A stretch of 64,000 nt of DNA from CAZWCE01 sp964632505 (lineage in GTDB: Bacteria > Planctomycetota > Planctomycetia > Pirellulales > Thermoguttaceae), in assembly GCA_964632505.1 (NCBI GenBank), contig CAZWCE010000009.1, positions 113,001 through 177,000 on the forward strand. Direction: 5' to 3'. Shown piece after piece: positions 1-8,966 of the stretch (the first letter of the stretch is position 1; every line of letters starts with the position of its first letter). The notes below the pieces were generated by a model. It made no database searches. It saw only the letters and a program-made list of their open reading frames with translations, and had not been told where the DNA came from. A program made the translations under genes and the position numbers.

Positions 1-1053
1 GACTTGAGCGATTGGCCGGAACCGGGGGACGACATTCGAGACCGCGGACAGACGATGGCCGACTGGGTGCCGCGGGTGCTGGACCATCGGCGCTCGGCTT
101 CGCATGACGCGCCTCGGGCGATTGCGCGGGGAATGCGCGAGTGTTGGAGCACCGGCACCGTGGCCGTGGGCGACATCGTCCAGGAGGATTGGGATCCCGA
201 AAGCGAAACTCCGCTGCATGTGACGGCGTTTCGGGAGATCATCGGTTGGAGCCCAGAGGACATCGCGCCGAAAATGGAAGCCGCCGAACGCTTTCTGAAA
301 GGTTTTCCACCTCTCCCCTCTCGTCGTGCAGGGCTTGCGCCGCATGCTCCGCAGACGGTGCACCGGGAATTGCTCGAGAGAATGGTCGATCTCTCGCGTG
401 AGCGAAAAATCCCCTTGACGATGCACTTGGCGGAATCGCCGGAGGAGATGCAACTGCTCGAAGAGCATTCCGGCCCGCTGTTGGAAATGATGCGGCGATT
501 CGACGATTACGCTCCCGGGGCGGTCTTGGCCGGAAGTCGCCCCCTGGACTACCTCGAGCTTCTCTCGAAGGGGCACCGAGCACTGGTCGTGCACGGTACG
601 TTTCTACATGAACGGGAGATCGAACGACTCCGAGTCGATCGTGAACGCCTGTTTCTGATCTGGTGTCCGCGCTCGAACGCTTTTTTCCACCCTGGAATAC
701 GACCTCCGGTCGACGCGATGCTCGCCGCGAATGCTTCGGTCGCGATGGGAACCGACAGCCGTGCTTCGTCGCCCGATTTGAATCTCTGGAATGAGCTCCG
801 TTTCGCAATGGAACAGCAGCCGGAAATCTCGCCGAAATCACTCCTGAGGATGGCCACACTCAACGGGGCCCGGGCTCTGGGGATCGAAAATCGTTACGGT
901 TCGCTCAAGGCGGGCAAATCGGCCCACCTGGCCGCCGTCTCTCTTCCGAGAAATATCTCGTCGGACGATGAAAATGAAGCCTGCCGGAAATTACTCGGTT
1001 GCCGACAGATCGGTCCTCTCGAAGCGCTTCTGGCGGAGCTGGAAACCGGCTGA
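1..1053 (+). CDS. Amidohydrolase/chlorohydrolase-like metal-dependent hydrolase, 5' partial
   Basis: The reading frame is already open at base 1, so the start lies outside the window. The visible 350 codons are the C-terminal two thirds of an amidohydrolase-superfamily TIM barrel of the SsnA/TrzN/cytosine-deaminase type. Later metal-site and catalytic segments are visible: a His followed by Glu in HLAESPEE (about 424-447), a His in VVHGTF (about 586-600), and an Asp in MGTDSRASS (about 745-770). The N-terminal HxH metal pair is not present, as expected for a truncated gene. Such enzymes hydrolyse C-N or C-Cl bonds of small cyclic or amidine compounds in the cytoplasm. The substrate cannot be read from this sequence; an aminofutalosine-deaminase-like role is possible but nothing nearby supports it. 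The gene converges on the ferritin gene. Confidence 0.8.
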   Translation, partial: DLSDWPEPGDDIRDRGQTMADWVPRVLDHRRSASHDAPRAIARGMRECWSTGTVAVGDIVQEDWDPESETPLHVTAFREIIGWSPEDIAPKMEAAERFLKGFPPLPSRRAGLAPHAPQTVHRELLERMVDLSRERKIPLTMHLAESPEEMQLLEEHSGPLLEMMRRFDDYAPGAVLAGSRPLDYLELLSKGHRALVVHGTFLHEREIERLRVDRERLFLIWCPRSNAFFHPGIRPPVDAMLAANASVAMGTDSRASSPDLNLWNELRFAMEQQPEISPKSLLRMATLNGARALGIENRYGSLKAGKSAHLAAVSLPRNISSDDENEACRKLLGCRQIGPLEALLAELETG

Positions 1054-1060
1054 GGCGCAT

Positions 1061-1089
1061 AAAAAACGGCCGCCGGAATGGCGACCGTT
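1061..1089 (-). terminator. Rho-independent terminator of the ferritin gene
   Basis: Read on the minus strand, AACGGTCGCC (1089-1080) pairs with GGCGGCCGTT (1074-1065) around a 5-nt loop, with one G-U pair, and a run of Ts follows (A-run 1061-1066 on the plus strand). It lies 30 bp past the ferritin stop codon and 7 bp past the stop of the convergent amidohydrolase gene. Confidence 0.85.
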
Positions 1090-1118
1090 GGAAGTTCGAT
1101 CCATTCGAGTGGCCAACT

Positions 1119-1649
1119 TCAGGCACTCTCGTTCGGATTGGGGGTTTCGGTGGCGGAGGGCGCCGCGCGGGAAGCGAGCTGCCGGTCGAGCATGAAAATA
1201 CCACCGGGAGCGTTCTTCATCAACTCGATCTGCTGGAGCACCTCATTCACCGAGGCTTCCTCCTCGACCTGCTCGGCGACAAACCACTGCAGGAAGTTGT
1301 TCGTGGCGTGGTCCTTTTCCTGGATCGCGAGATCGACGAGCTTGTTGATGCGATCGGAGACGTATTGCTCGTGCTCGTACGCCTGTTGGAACATATCGCG
1401 GGGAGTCTCCCAACGGGTCGGGGGGCCGTCGATCGGCTGGAGCTTCACTTCGGCATCGCGTTCCAGAAGATAATTGAAGAACTTCATCGCGTGGATGTGC
1501 TCCTCCTCGGCCTGCATCCGCATCCAATGAGAAAACCCGCTCAGGTTCTTGTCTTCCCCGCAAGCGGCCATCGAAAGATACAGATACGAAGAATAATACT
1601 CGGCATTTAACTGATCGTTCAACGCCTGGGCCATTTTTTCACTGATCAT
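1119..1649 (-). CDS. ftnA: Non-haem ferritin
   Basis: This 176-residue protein is a bacterial ferritin: a four-helix bundle that assembles into a 24-mer cage, oxidises Fe(II) and stores it as a ferric mineral in the cytoplasm. The full ferroxidase centre is visible at E. coli FtnA numbering: Glu17, Glu50, His53, Glu94, Gln127 and Glu130. The core ends near residue 160, and a short Ser/Ala/Pro-rich tail follows. The start is supported by an AGGAGAG ribosome-binding site just upstream. The gene is monocistronic with its own terminator. An inverted repeat TATCC-N4-GGATA lies about 90 nt upstream and could be an operator, but that is only inference. Confidence 0.95.
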   Translation of the reverse strand: MISEKMAQALNDQLNAEYYSSYLYLSMAACGEDKNLSGFSHWMRMQAEEEHIHAMKFFNYLLERDAEVKLQPIDGPPTRWETPRDMFQQAYEHEQYVSDRINKLVDLAIQEKDHATNNFLQWFVAEQVEEEASVNEVLQQIELMKNAPGGIFMLDRQLASRAAPSATETPNPNESA

Positions 1650-1740
1650 TTTCTCTCCTTTTCTGAATCGCTTCTATGCTCTTCTCCGAATCCGCTTGCC
1701 GAATCTCGACAAACGGCGGAAAAATAGTGCCATGCAAGTC

Positions 1741-1754
1741 TATCCTATCGGATA
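1741..1754. promoter_or_regulatory. Small inverted repeat upstream of ferritin, possible operator
   Basis: TATCC, four bases, then GGATA forms a perfect 5-bp-arm dyad 92 bp upstream of the ferritin start codon. It is the only clear dyad in the 260 bp between ferritin and the propeller gene. It does not match a Fur box that I recognise. Role unknown. Confidence 0.25.
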
Positions 1755-1909
1755 AGCCGCTTTGTTGGAAGCGGTCGCCCGAGCCACGAAATGAAACGAT
1801 ATCGGAGCATTCAGCGCCGAGCGACCGATTCTCCACGAAGCACACCATTTAGGACGTTATGTACTGTAATTATTTACAAAAACAGCGCATTTGCAATCCC
1901 TGCCCCGGC

Positions 1910-3250
1910 CTATTTGACGGAAAAAGCCATAAGTTCTTGTTCCGTGCGGACATACAGCACCCCATCCACAAAGGCTGGAGTGGCATCGACGGGGGCCTCG
2001 AAGTCCTTTTGCCAGAAAACACGTTCTTCCGGGGCGGTTTCGAGCGAGAGGACACTCATCAATCCTTTTCGTGAGATGCCGAGGATCGCATCCCCCAAGA
2101 TGATCGGCGAGCTGTAATAACTCCCGTCGAGATTCTCTTCCCAGATCAGCTCCCCGGAGGACGCTTTTCGGCAGATCACCTCTCCCCGATCGGCCCAAGT
2201 GTAGAGCAGGTCGCCCTTTACGACAGGCGTCGGAACGTAGGGGAAGGGACGCTCTATCTCATAGACGATCTTCGGTTCCCCTTCGGTCAACGGTTCCGGG
2301 GGCTCGACGGCGAGCATTTGGCGACCGGTTCCTCCCATTCCACCGGAGATCAGGATTCGATCTTCCGTGAACACAGGAGAGGCCGTCACGCGGAACTCCA
2401 TCACCCCCGGCATGCTCCAGAAGACCTTTCCGGTTTGTGGATCGAGCGCGGAAACGCCGCTGCCCCAGGTATTGGTGACTAGGACATGTTTCTTCCGCCG
2501 GGCGTCGAACATCATGCAGGGAGTGGCATAACCCGCCTCCTCGGCGGCCATTTCGGTTTTCCAGGCCAACTTGCCCGAGGTCGCCTCGTAGGCGAACACT
2601 TCACACTTCCCGTTCTGATCGTGAACGAAAAAGACCCGCCCCTGATGATGGATCGGAGAAGCGCCGTGTCCGTGTTCGGCGTCCAAGGAACCGAGCGACG
2701 CCCGCCATATCTCCTTCCCCTCGGCGAGGTTCAGAGCGACCAGCACCAATTGATCCTCCTCATAGAAGACGTAGAATAGAGCATCCTCTCCCATGGCCGG
2801 CGTCACGACGGCGAGATCATTGTGCCGATGCTGTTTGTGGTCGCTGCCTTGCAATTCCTTCTGCCAGACGGGGGTTCCGTCACTCGTCTTGAGGCACTGA
2901 ACCACATGGACGGCGGTTTCCGGCGAGGCGGACGCGATATAGATTTTTCCGTTTCGAACGATAGGACTCGCTGCACCCGTTCCGGGAAGTTCCTTTTGCC
3001 AAAGGGGGGTGAGGGAATCGTCGTTCCAATGGATCGAAACGTCTTCGACGAGCCCGGCACCGTTGGGACCTCGAAACCGCGGCCACTCCCCGGCCGTGAC
3101 GCAGGTTCCCCAGAAAGCCAACGCGAGCGAGAAAACACAAACCTTCGTCTTCCAAGTCGTAAAAACGCCGGAAGGGGTTGTTTTTTCGCAAAAGGATGCA
3201 GAAACCAAAGAGAAAATCAAACGAAAAAAGAGAGACCGACTATGGGACAT
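1910..3250 (-). CDS. PQQ-binding-like beta-propeller repeat protein, exported
   Basis: The protein is about 446 residues and built of WD/PQQ-like propeller blades with repeated motifs such as GxVYWxxE-type strands and alternating A-S-P-I/V segments. The mature part opens with EWPRFRGPNGAG, the usual opening of planctomycete exported quinoprotein-like propellers. I place the start at 3250 (MSHSRSLFF) because AAGGA lies 10 nt upstream. Two hydrophobic stretches precede the mature part, and the second looks like the true signal peptide, so the N-terminus is uncertain. Related proteins are BamB-like scaffolds or predicted dehydrogenase subunits. No catalytic residues can be assigned, so the function stays open. 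It stands alone, divergent from the ctp gene. Confidence 0.8.
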   Translation of the reverse strand: MSHSRSLFFRLIFSLVSASFCEKTTPSGVFTTWKTKVCVFSLALAFWGTCVTAGEWPRFRGPNGAGLVEDVSIHWNDDSLTPLWQKELPGTGAASPIVRNGKIYIASASPETAVHVVQCLKTSDGTPVWQKELQGSDHKQHRHNDLAVVTPAMGEDALFYVFYEEDQLVLVALNLAEGKEIWRASLGSLDAEHGHGASPIHHQGRVFFVHDQNGKCEVFAYEATSGKLAWKTEMAAEEAGYATPCMMFDARRKKHVLVTNTWGSGVSALDPQTGKVFWSMPGVMEFRVTASPVFTEDRILISGGMGGTGRQMLAVEPPEPLTEGEPKIVYEIERPFPYVPTPVVKGDLLYTWADRGEVICRKASSGELIWEENLDGSYYSSPIILGDAILGISRKGLMSVLSLETAPEERVFWQKDFEAPVDATPAFVDGVLYVRTEQELMAFSVK

Positions 3251-3848
3251 GACATGCGGTTCCTTTTCAATTCTGCGGTGAATCATCAAGCGCCTCAAAG
3301 GCGGCGGCCCGAAAAGCCATGGCCATCGACTATTTCATCACGGCCGAGGAGTGCCGAATGCGCCTATTGGGGCCTTCGAGAAAGTGTCCTCTCATGATAT
3401 GTTATGGATCGTCCGTATTGTACGTCAGCATATCGCCACCGCCGACATCCTGCAACTCTCGCGGAGCATTTTCATAAAAAAAGAACAAATACAAAATATA
3501 CAAAAAGGATTTCTTCGCATTTTGTTTGTCTTCTAGGGTTGCTGGAATCTCGAAAAATATGATACAACAGGACTGCTCCCTGCGGAAACTACATCAGGAA
3601 TACCGCTTTGTCTCCATCGAGTTCGGTCTTGCCCATTGCATCGGATACTCTAGAAGACCACCGCGATTTTTCCGCGTTTCGGGATGTCGCCGCGCGGTCT
3701 GATCGATCAGCGATTAGCGGCATTTTTCCAGGAGGGCGATCGGAGTGAATCGAGGAGCCGCTATTTTGCGACCGGGGATGATCATTCCTTGCCGTTTGAG
3801 AACAAACCAATTCCACCATATTCACGATTTCATGAACGAGGGTACAAA
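3251..3848. other. 598-bp divergent intergenic region
   Basis: This region separates the propeller gene from the protease gene and must hold both promoters. The middle (about 3465-3570) is strongly AT-rich, with A-runs and a TATGAT sequence at about 3559 that could be a -10 box for the protease gene, but no convincing -35 box at the right spacing. No coding potential, repeat or RNA structure was recognised. Confidence 0.4.
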
Positions 3849-6029
3849 ATGAAATGGCATACCAAGAGTGGGCATCTTTTTCACATTTCCGCCATATTGC
3901 TTCTATTGACGGTCTTTCTGGGGGCATGCGGTTCGGTCAGCTCCAGCGCCACCGCTCCGGTCGGGGAGGACGAACTGCAACCGACTCCGCGCGATCGAAA
4001 CATCGCTTTCATCGTGGCGACACTGCTCTCTCGGCAACACGTTTCCGAGCAACCGCTGAACGACAAGATCTCCCAACGGGGCATCGAGTTGTACTTGAAA
4101 TCGCTCGATCCGATGAAGCTTTACTTCTATCAATCCGACATCGACGAATTCATGCAGTCGAAGAACTTGCTGGACGACCAATTGAAGGACGGTCAAGTCG
4201 ATCTGGCGTTCGACATCTTCAATCGATTCCTCAAGCGGCTGGACGAGCGGATGACGACGGTCCATGAGGTTCTGGAGTCGCCGCACGATTTCACGGTGGA
4301 GGAGGAGATCGTCAAGGACAAGGAATTGATGAAGTACCCGAAAACCCCCGAGGAAGCGAAGGAGCGATGGCGAAAGCGGATCAAGCTGGAGTTGTTGAAC
4401 CTGAAGGCGGAAGATCGGGACAAGAAGGAAGATGAAAAGAACGGCAAGCCGGCGCCGAAGAACGTGATGACCAAGGACCCGATCGAGCGGCTGCACCGAC
4501 GTTATACGAGTTACCAAAAGCGGATGCACCAGACCGATCACGACGAGCTTTTGCAGATTTTCCTCTCGGCGATCGCGGGAGCCTACGATCCGCATACCAG
4601 CTATCTCTCCCCCTCGACGCTGGAGAATTTCAACATTCAGATGGGACTTCATCTGGAGGGGATCGGAGCGTCGCTGCAGTCGGTCGATGGCTACACGGTG
4701 GTCAAGAAGGTCATTCCCGGCGGCGCGGCCGACAAGGAAGGCAGCCTCGAGGTGGAAGACAAGATCATCGGCGTCGGACAGGGCGAGAGCGGTCCGATCG
4801 AAGACGTCGTGGACCGGAAGCTCGATTCGGTCGTGGACAAGATCCGCGGCCCCCGGGGGACGGTGGTTCGCCTGGAGGTCCTCGCGGCCGACGGTTCCGG
4901 CAAGAAGGTGATCAGCATCACCCGAGAAAAGATCGAGCTGAAAGACAGCGAAGCCCAGAGCCATATTTTCAAGGTCGGCGACAAAGGCGACGGGACCCCT
5001 TACCAGGTCGGCGTGATCGACCTTCCCAGTTTCTACCTCGACATGGAAGCGGCCCAGCGGGGGGACCGGAACGCCAAGAGCACGGTGCGGGATGTCCGCA
5101 AGATCATCGACGATTTCAACTCCAAGGAGGTGGATGCGTTGGTGCTCGACCTCCGCCTGAACGGAGGCGGCTCGCTCCAGGAAGCGGTGGCCCTGACCGG
5201 GCTGTTCATCGAAACCGGGCCCGTCGTGCAGGTGAAGGGCTCGGAGACGCGAGCGAGGCCGTTGAACGATCCGAATCCGAGTATCGCTTGGACCGGCCCG
5301 CTGGTCGTGATGATCAGCAAGTTCAGCGCCAGTGCGAGCGAGATTTTCGCCGGTGCGATCAAGGACTACAACCGGGGCATCATCGTCGGCGATTCCGCGA
5401 CGCACGGCAAAGGAACGGTCCAGAGCATGATCGATCTCGGCAACAAACTCTTCTCGAACACCCCCACCCCGCCGAAATTGGGCGCCTTGAAGCTGACGAT
5501 CCAGCGGTTCTACCGACCCGGCGGAGCCAGCCCGCAGCTGCGCGGCGTTCGCTCCCACGTCGAGCTTCCTTCGCTGACCAATCATCTGGACATCACCGAA
5601 GCCGACCTGGATTACCCGCTCGCTTTCGAAAAGATCGAATCCGCCAGGTTCCAACAATATCCCTACGTGAACGATGCGATCGTCAAGAAGCTGCGGGAAG
5701 ACGCCGAGATCCGCGAAAAGGACATCGAAGACTTCAATAAGGAAATCGAGGACATCAACCTCTACCTGGAGCAGAAGGAGAAAAAGACCCGAACGCTCCA
5801 CGAAAGAAAGTTTTTCGAGGAACTCGATCGTCTTGATGCCTCCAAGGAAGAGAAGGAAACATTCGAGGACGTGGTCAACAGCGAGTCGACAATCGAACTG
5901 GACTTTTACCTCGAAGAAGTTCTCGATATCACGGTCGATTACCTGAAACTGCTTGAGCAGCAGGGAATCGAATTTCCGGAACCGAGTGAGTCGAACAATC
6001 CTCTCGACTTCTTGCTGGGAACCGGTTGA
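3849..6029 (+). CDS. prc: Carboxy-terminal processing (tail-specific) protease, lipoprotein
   Basis: This 726-residue S41-family protease resembles E. coli Prc/Tsp. It has an N-terminal helical domain, a PDZ domain around GIGASLQSVDGYTVV, the S41 catalytic core, and a C-terminal acidic helical region. The nucleophile is the middle Ser of KFSASASEIF (about 5325-5345) and the general-base Lys is in THGKGTVQ (about 5402-5425), the Ser/Lys dyad of the family. The start at 3849 is chosen because GAGGG lies 7 nt upstream and a lipoprotein signal follows, with lipobox LGAC placing the lipidated Cys near residue 27. It should therefore be anchored in a membrane facing the periplasm, where it trims the C-termini of exported proteins. 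A terminator follows at 6077. Confidence 0.93.
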   Translation: MKWHTKSGHLFHISAILLLLTVFLGACGSVSSSATAPVGEDELQPTPRDRNIAFIVATLLSRQHVSEQPLNDKISQRGIELYLKSLDPMKLYFYQSDIDEFMQSKNLLDDQLKDGQVDLAFDIFNRFLKRLDERMTTVHEVLESPHDFTVEEEIVKDKELMKYPKTPEEAKERWRKRIKLELLNLKAEDRDKKEDEKNGKPAPKNVMTKDPIERLHRRYTSYQKRMHQTDHDELLQIFLSAIAGAYDPHTSYLSPSTLENFNIQMGLHLEGIGASLQSVDGYTVVKKVIPGGAADKEGSLEVEDKIIGVGQGESGPIEDVVDRKLDSVVDKIRGPRGTVVRLEVLAADGSGKKVISITREKIELKDSEAQSHIFKVGDKGDGTPYQVGVIDLPSFYLDMEAAQRGDRNAKSTVRDVRKIIDDFNSKEVDALVLDLRLNGGGSLQEAVALTGLFIETGPVVQVKGSETRARPLNDPNPSIAWTGPLVVMISKFSASASEIFAGAIKDYNRGIIVGDSATHGKGTVQSMIDLGNKLFSNTPTPPKLGALKLTIQRFYRPGGASPQLRGVRSHVELPSLTNHLDITEADLDYPLAFEKIESARFQQYPYVNDAIVKKLREDAEIREKDIEDFNKEIEDINLYLEQKEKKTRTLHERKFFEELDRLDASKEEKETFEDVVNSESTIELDFYLEEVLDITVDYLKLLEQQGIEFPEPSESNNPLDFLLGTG

Positions 6030-6076
6030 GGCCTCCCGAAACAAGAGGGGCGATGCCCTGTTCTCCAAAGGAATCC

Positions 6077-6115
6077 CGGGGGGATCGCCGGCGAGTCGGC
6101 ATCCCCCGTTTTCTT
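6077..6115 (+). terminator. Rho-independent terminator of the prc gene
   Basis: A GC-rich stem of CGGGGG plus ATC/GCC against GGCATCCCCCG, with one bulge on the left arm, encloses an 8-nt loop and is followed by TTTTCTT. It lies about 50 bp past the protease stop codon. Confidence 0.75.
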
Positions 6116-6212
6116 GCCGAGGATGTTCTATTCCTCATCGACTTCTCACGAAATGAATCCATGAACCTCGCTCACTTTTCCGCGACATTCCCCTTCACAA
6201 GGATCGCCCGGC

Positions 6213-8138
6213 ATGACGTTGCGTCACGAAAGCCCGCTTCGAAACACACTTTCCCCTTCGATCCGGCCGTGTTGGTCGGCTTCCAGTCACTCGCATGTTG
6301 GCTCAGGGAAGCGAATACAATGGCAAAAAGATTCCAGCGGCGCAGAGGGAGAACTTCCCGGTCGTTCCGAAGTCGCCGACGAAGACCAGTGGGACCTTTC
6401 GCAACTGTTCGCCAACGAGGAAGATTGGCAAAAGGCACTGGAAGATTGGAAAGGCCGCCTTCCGGAGTACGCCCGCTTTCAAGGGAAACTAAACGATCCG
6501 GAAACGCTTTCGGAGTGTTTGGCGTTCGACATCGAGGTGGACCGATTGAGCGAACGGGTCGCTGTGTACGCTTTTCTACGGTGCGCGGAGGATGTTTCCG
6601 ATAGCCGTTCCCAACAAATGCGCGGCCAAGTGGTGGCCCTTTCAAGCCAGACGCAACAGATGGCCAGTTTCCTCCGTCCGGAACTGCTCTCCTACGGCGA
6701 AGAGACGCTTGAGACTTTACTGAACGATTCCCGGCTTCAGCCGTACCGATTGATGCTCGAACGAATCGTCCGTTACAAACCGCATACCCTGTCGCAGAAC
6801 GAAGAGCGTCTTCTGGCGATGCAGGGCGAAATGGCCCAGACGGCCAGTCAGGTCTTCAGCCAATTGAACAACGCCGATCTGAAGTTCGGCAAGATCGAGG
6901 ACGACCGGGGAAAGACGATCGAACTGACCCACGGTTCCTTCTCATCGCTTTTGCATTCTCCCGAGCGCGAGGTCCGCAAGAAGGCGTTCCACCAGTTTTA
7001 TCACCAGTACCAGGCGCACGAAAATACACTCTCGGCGAGTTTAGCCGGTTCGATCCACCGCGACATCTACTACGCCAGGGCAAAGAATTTCGAGAGTGCC
7101 CGCGACGCGGCCCTGTTCGGCGAGCACATTCCGCCGATCGTGTACGATAATCTCTTGCACACGGTGCACGAACACCTTCCATCGCTGTATCGATACTTCG
7201 ACCTGCGTCGCCGGAAGATGGAACTCGAGCGACTGCATCACTACGATACCTACGTGCCGATTCTGAGCGACATCCGGACACATCACTCGTGGGATGAGGC
7301 GGTCGAAAGGGTCCTCGAGTCGCTCGCGCCTCTTGGAGATGAGTATTGCAAACCTCTACGCGAAGGCATGAAAGACGGCCGGTGGTGCGACCGCTTCGAG
7401 AATCGCGGGAAGCAGAGCGGCGCGTTCAGTTGCCCCAGTTACGACGGTCCTCCCTACATCCTGATGAATTATAAATCGGATGTGCTCGAGAGCGTTTTCA
7501 CCCTTGCCCACGAGGCGGGCCACTCGATGCACACCTACTTTTCGATCCACCATCAGCCTTATCAATATTACGACTACGTGCTCTTCGTCGCCGAGGTCGC
7601 CAGCACGTTCAACGAGCAATTGCTCGCCCGGCATCTTTTCGAAAAGGCGGACGATCCGCGGATGCAAGCCTACTTGATCAATCGTCAGATCGACGCGATG
7701 CGCGGAACCATCTTCCGGCAGACGATGTTCGCCGAGTTCGAGATGATCGTCCACGCCGCGGCCGAGGCTGGCGAACCGATGACCGTCGAAAGCTTTCGGA
7801 CGCACTACCACAAACTCCTCGGACTCTACTTCGGGCCCGATTTCGCGCTCGACGAACAGCTTGATCTGGAATGCTTCCGGATTCCGCATTTCTACCGGGC
7901 CTTCTATGTCTACAAGTACGCGACCGGCATGTCGGCGGCGATCGCTCTGGCCGACCGTGTTCTCGAAGGGGACAAGAAGGAACGCGACGAATATCTCGAA
8001 TTCCTTGCCGGAGGATGCAGTAAGGAACCCCTCGACTTGCTCCGGGACGCCGGGGTCGACATGGAGAAACCGGCTCCCATCAAGGCGGCCATGCAACGTT
8101 TTTCCGAATTGGTCGACCGGCTCGAGCAGTTGATCTGA
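6213..8138 (+). CDS. pepF: M3B-family oligoendopeptidase F-like zinc peptidase
   Basis: A 641-codon frame whose product matches oligoendopeptidase F from DQWDLSQLF (near residue 59) to the end. The zinc site is TLAHEAGHSMH (about 7500-7530), where the HEAGH motif supplies two His ligands and the catalytic Glu. The third ligand, a Glu, lies in the downstream FVAEVASTFNE segment, and the C-terminal FYRAFYVYKYATG region is typical. It is a cytoplasmic enzyme that degrades short peptides. The start is uncertain. ATG 6213 has AAGGA 9 nt upstream but gives a 58-residue lead with no family counterpart. A second well-placed site (AGGGAAG, then ATG at 6320) opens a different frame. The gene stands alone. 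Confidence 0.9.
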   Translation: MTLRHESPLRNTLSPSIRPCWSASSHSHVGSGKRIQWQKDSSGAEGELPGRSEVADEDQWDLSQLFANEEDWQKALEDWKGRLPEYARFQGKLNDPETLSECLAFDIEVDRLSERVAVYAFLRCAEDVSDSRSQQMRGQVVALSSQTQQMASFLRPELLSYGEETLETLLNDSRLQPYRLMLERIVRYKPHTLSQNEERLLAMQGEMAQTASQVFSQLNNADLKFGKIEDDRGKTIELTHGSFSSLLHSPEREVRKKAFHQFYHQYQAHENTLSASLAGSIHRDIYYARAKNFESARDAALFGEHIPPIVYDNLLHTVHEHLPSLYRYFDLRRRKMELERLHHYDTYVPILSDIRTHHSWDEAVERVLESLAPLGDEYCKPLREGMKDGRWCDRFENRGKQSGAFSCPSYDGPPYILMNYKSDVLESVFTLAHEAGHSMHTYFSIHHQPYQYYDYVLFVAEVASTFNEQLLARHLFEKADDPRMQAYLINRQIDAMRGTIFRQTMFAEFEMIVHAAAEAGEPMTVESFRTHYHKLLGLYFGPDFALDEQLDLECFRIPHFYRAFYVYKYATGMSAAIALADRVLEGDKKERDEYLEFLAGGCSKEPLDLLRDAGVDMEKPAPIKAAMQRFSELVDRLEQLI

Positions 8139-8262
8139 CTGCTGTGGAATCTTTCTCCAAAATCATCGTCGAAAACACCGAAACCATGGCATCGAGGATC
8201 GATTTCTGCCATAATACGGTTTCGGTAATCAACTTCTAATCACCCCTTGGGAGGAAGCGAAC

Positions 8263-8871
8263 ATGAGAAGAAGTCCTCTATTGGCATTGAGCATGGCCCT
8301 TTTGTTTTCGAGCATCGCCACGGGCGAGAAGCCGGAGCCGGAATCGTTGTTCGACGGCAAGTCGCTCGATCGTTGGAAAGTGATCGGTTGCGAGGTTGAA
8401 GTGGTCGACGGCGCACTGATGATGAAATCGGGCAACGGCATTGTCCTGGCCGATAAGAAGTACGGTGACTTCATCTTCGAATGCGACTGGAAAGCCCTCG
8501 ACGACGAAATGTGGGACTCGGGCATTTACTTTCGATGCGAAATGCCGCCGGAAGGACGCCCTTGGCCGACCGAGTACCAGGTGAATATGCGCAAGAAACT
8601 CGAAGGCTCGGTCCCGAAACGCGAGGAAACGATCACGGAAGGACTCATGAAACCGGGGAAATGGAACCACTTCAAGCTGACGGTCATCGGCGATGTCGCT
8701 TCGCTGGAGTTCAACGGCAAAAAGGCCTGGACGATCGAAGGCATCGAACGACCCCGAGGCCATTTGTGCCTTCAGGCGGAAGTTCCCGGCGGCGGTCCGT
8801 TTCTGTTCAAGAATATGACGATCGTCGATCTGGATGAGGCGAAAAAGGAAAAAGAATCGGAATCGGAATAA
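8263..8871 (+). CDS. DUF1080 (3-keto-disaccharide hydrolase-like) secreted protein
   Basis: This is a 202-residue protein with a classic signal peptide (about 20 residues, ending near ATGEK) followed by one DUF1080 domain. The family opening is visible as SLFDGKSLDRWKVIG, and central motifs include DSGIYFRCE and LEFNGKKAW. DUF1080 domains are concanavalin-like beta sandwiches, abundant in planctomycetes, and some members hydrolyse 3-keto-glycosides. A role in sugar breakdown outside the cytoplasm is therefore likely but not proven here. The charged tail (KKEKESESE) follows directly after the domain. A strong GGAGGAAG ribosome-binding site fixes the start, and a strong terminator follows. It is monocistronic. 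Confidence 0.88.
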   Translation: MRRSPLLALSMALLFSSIATGEKPEPESLFDGKSLDRWKVIGCEVEVVDGALMMKSGNGIVLADKKYGDFIFECDWKALDDEMWDSGIYFRCEMPPEGRPWPTEYQVNMRKKLEGSVPKREETITEGLMKPGKWNHFKLTVIGDVASLEFNGKKAWTIEGIERPRGHLCLQAEVPGGGPFLFKNMTIVDLDEAKKEKESESE

Positions 8872-8901
8872 CTCACCCGCGGTTTCCCGGCAAGAAACAT
8901 C

Positions 8902-8942
8902 AAAGGAGACGATGGCCGAGCGGCCGTCGCCTCCTTTTTTTA
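8902..8942 (+). terminator. Strong Rho-independent terminator after the DUF1080 gene
   Basis: A 16-bp stem with one mismatch (arms 8902-8917 and 8922-8937) around a GAGC loop, followed by a T-run. It separates the DUF1080 gene from the convergent gene that ends at 8967. Confidence 0.92.
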
Positions 8943-8966
8943 TGATGCTCACCGTTTCGCGGGAAC

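Noticed and set aside
3903..6068. A 721-codon minus-strand frame opposite the prc gene
   Set aside because: It runs opposite a clear S41 protease with intact motifs. The frame stays open because of codon bias on the true strand, and its translation shows no family character.
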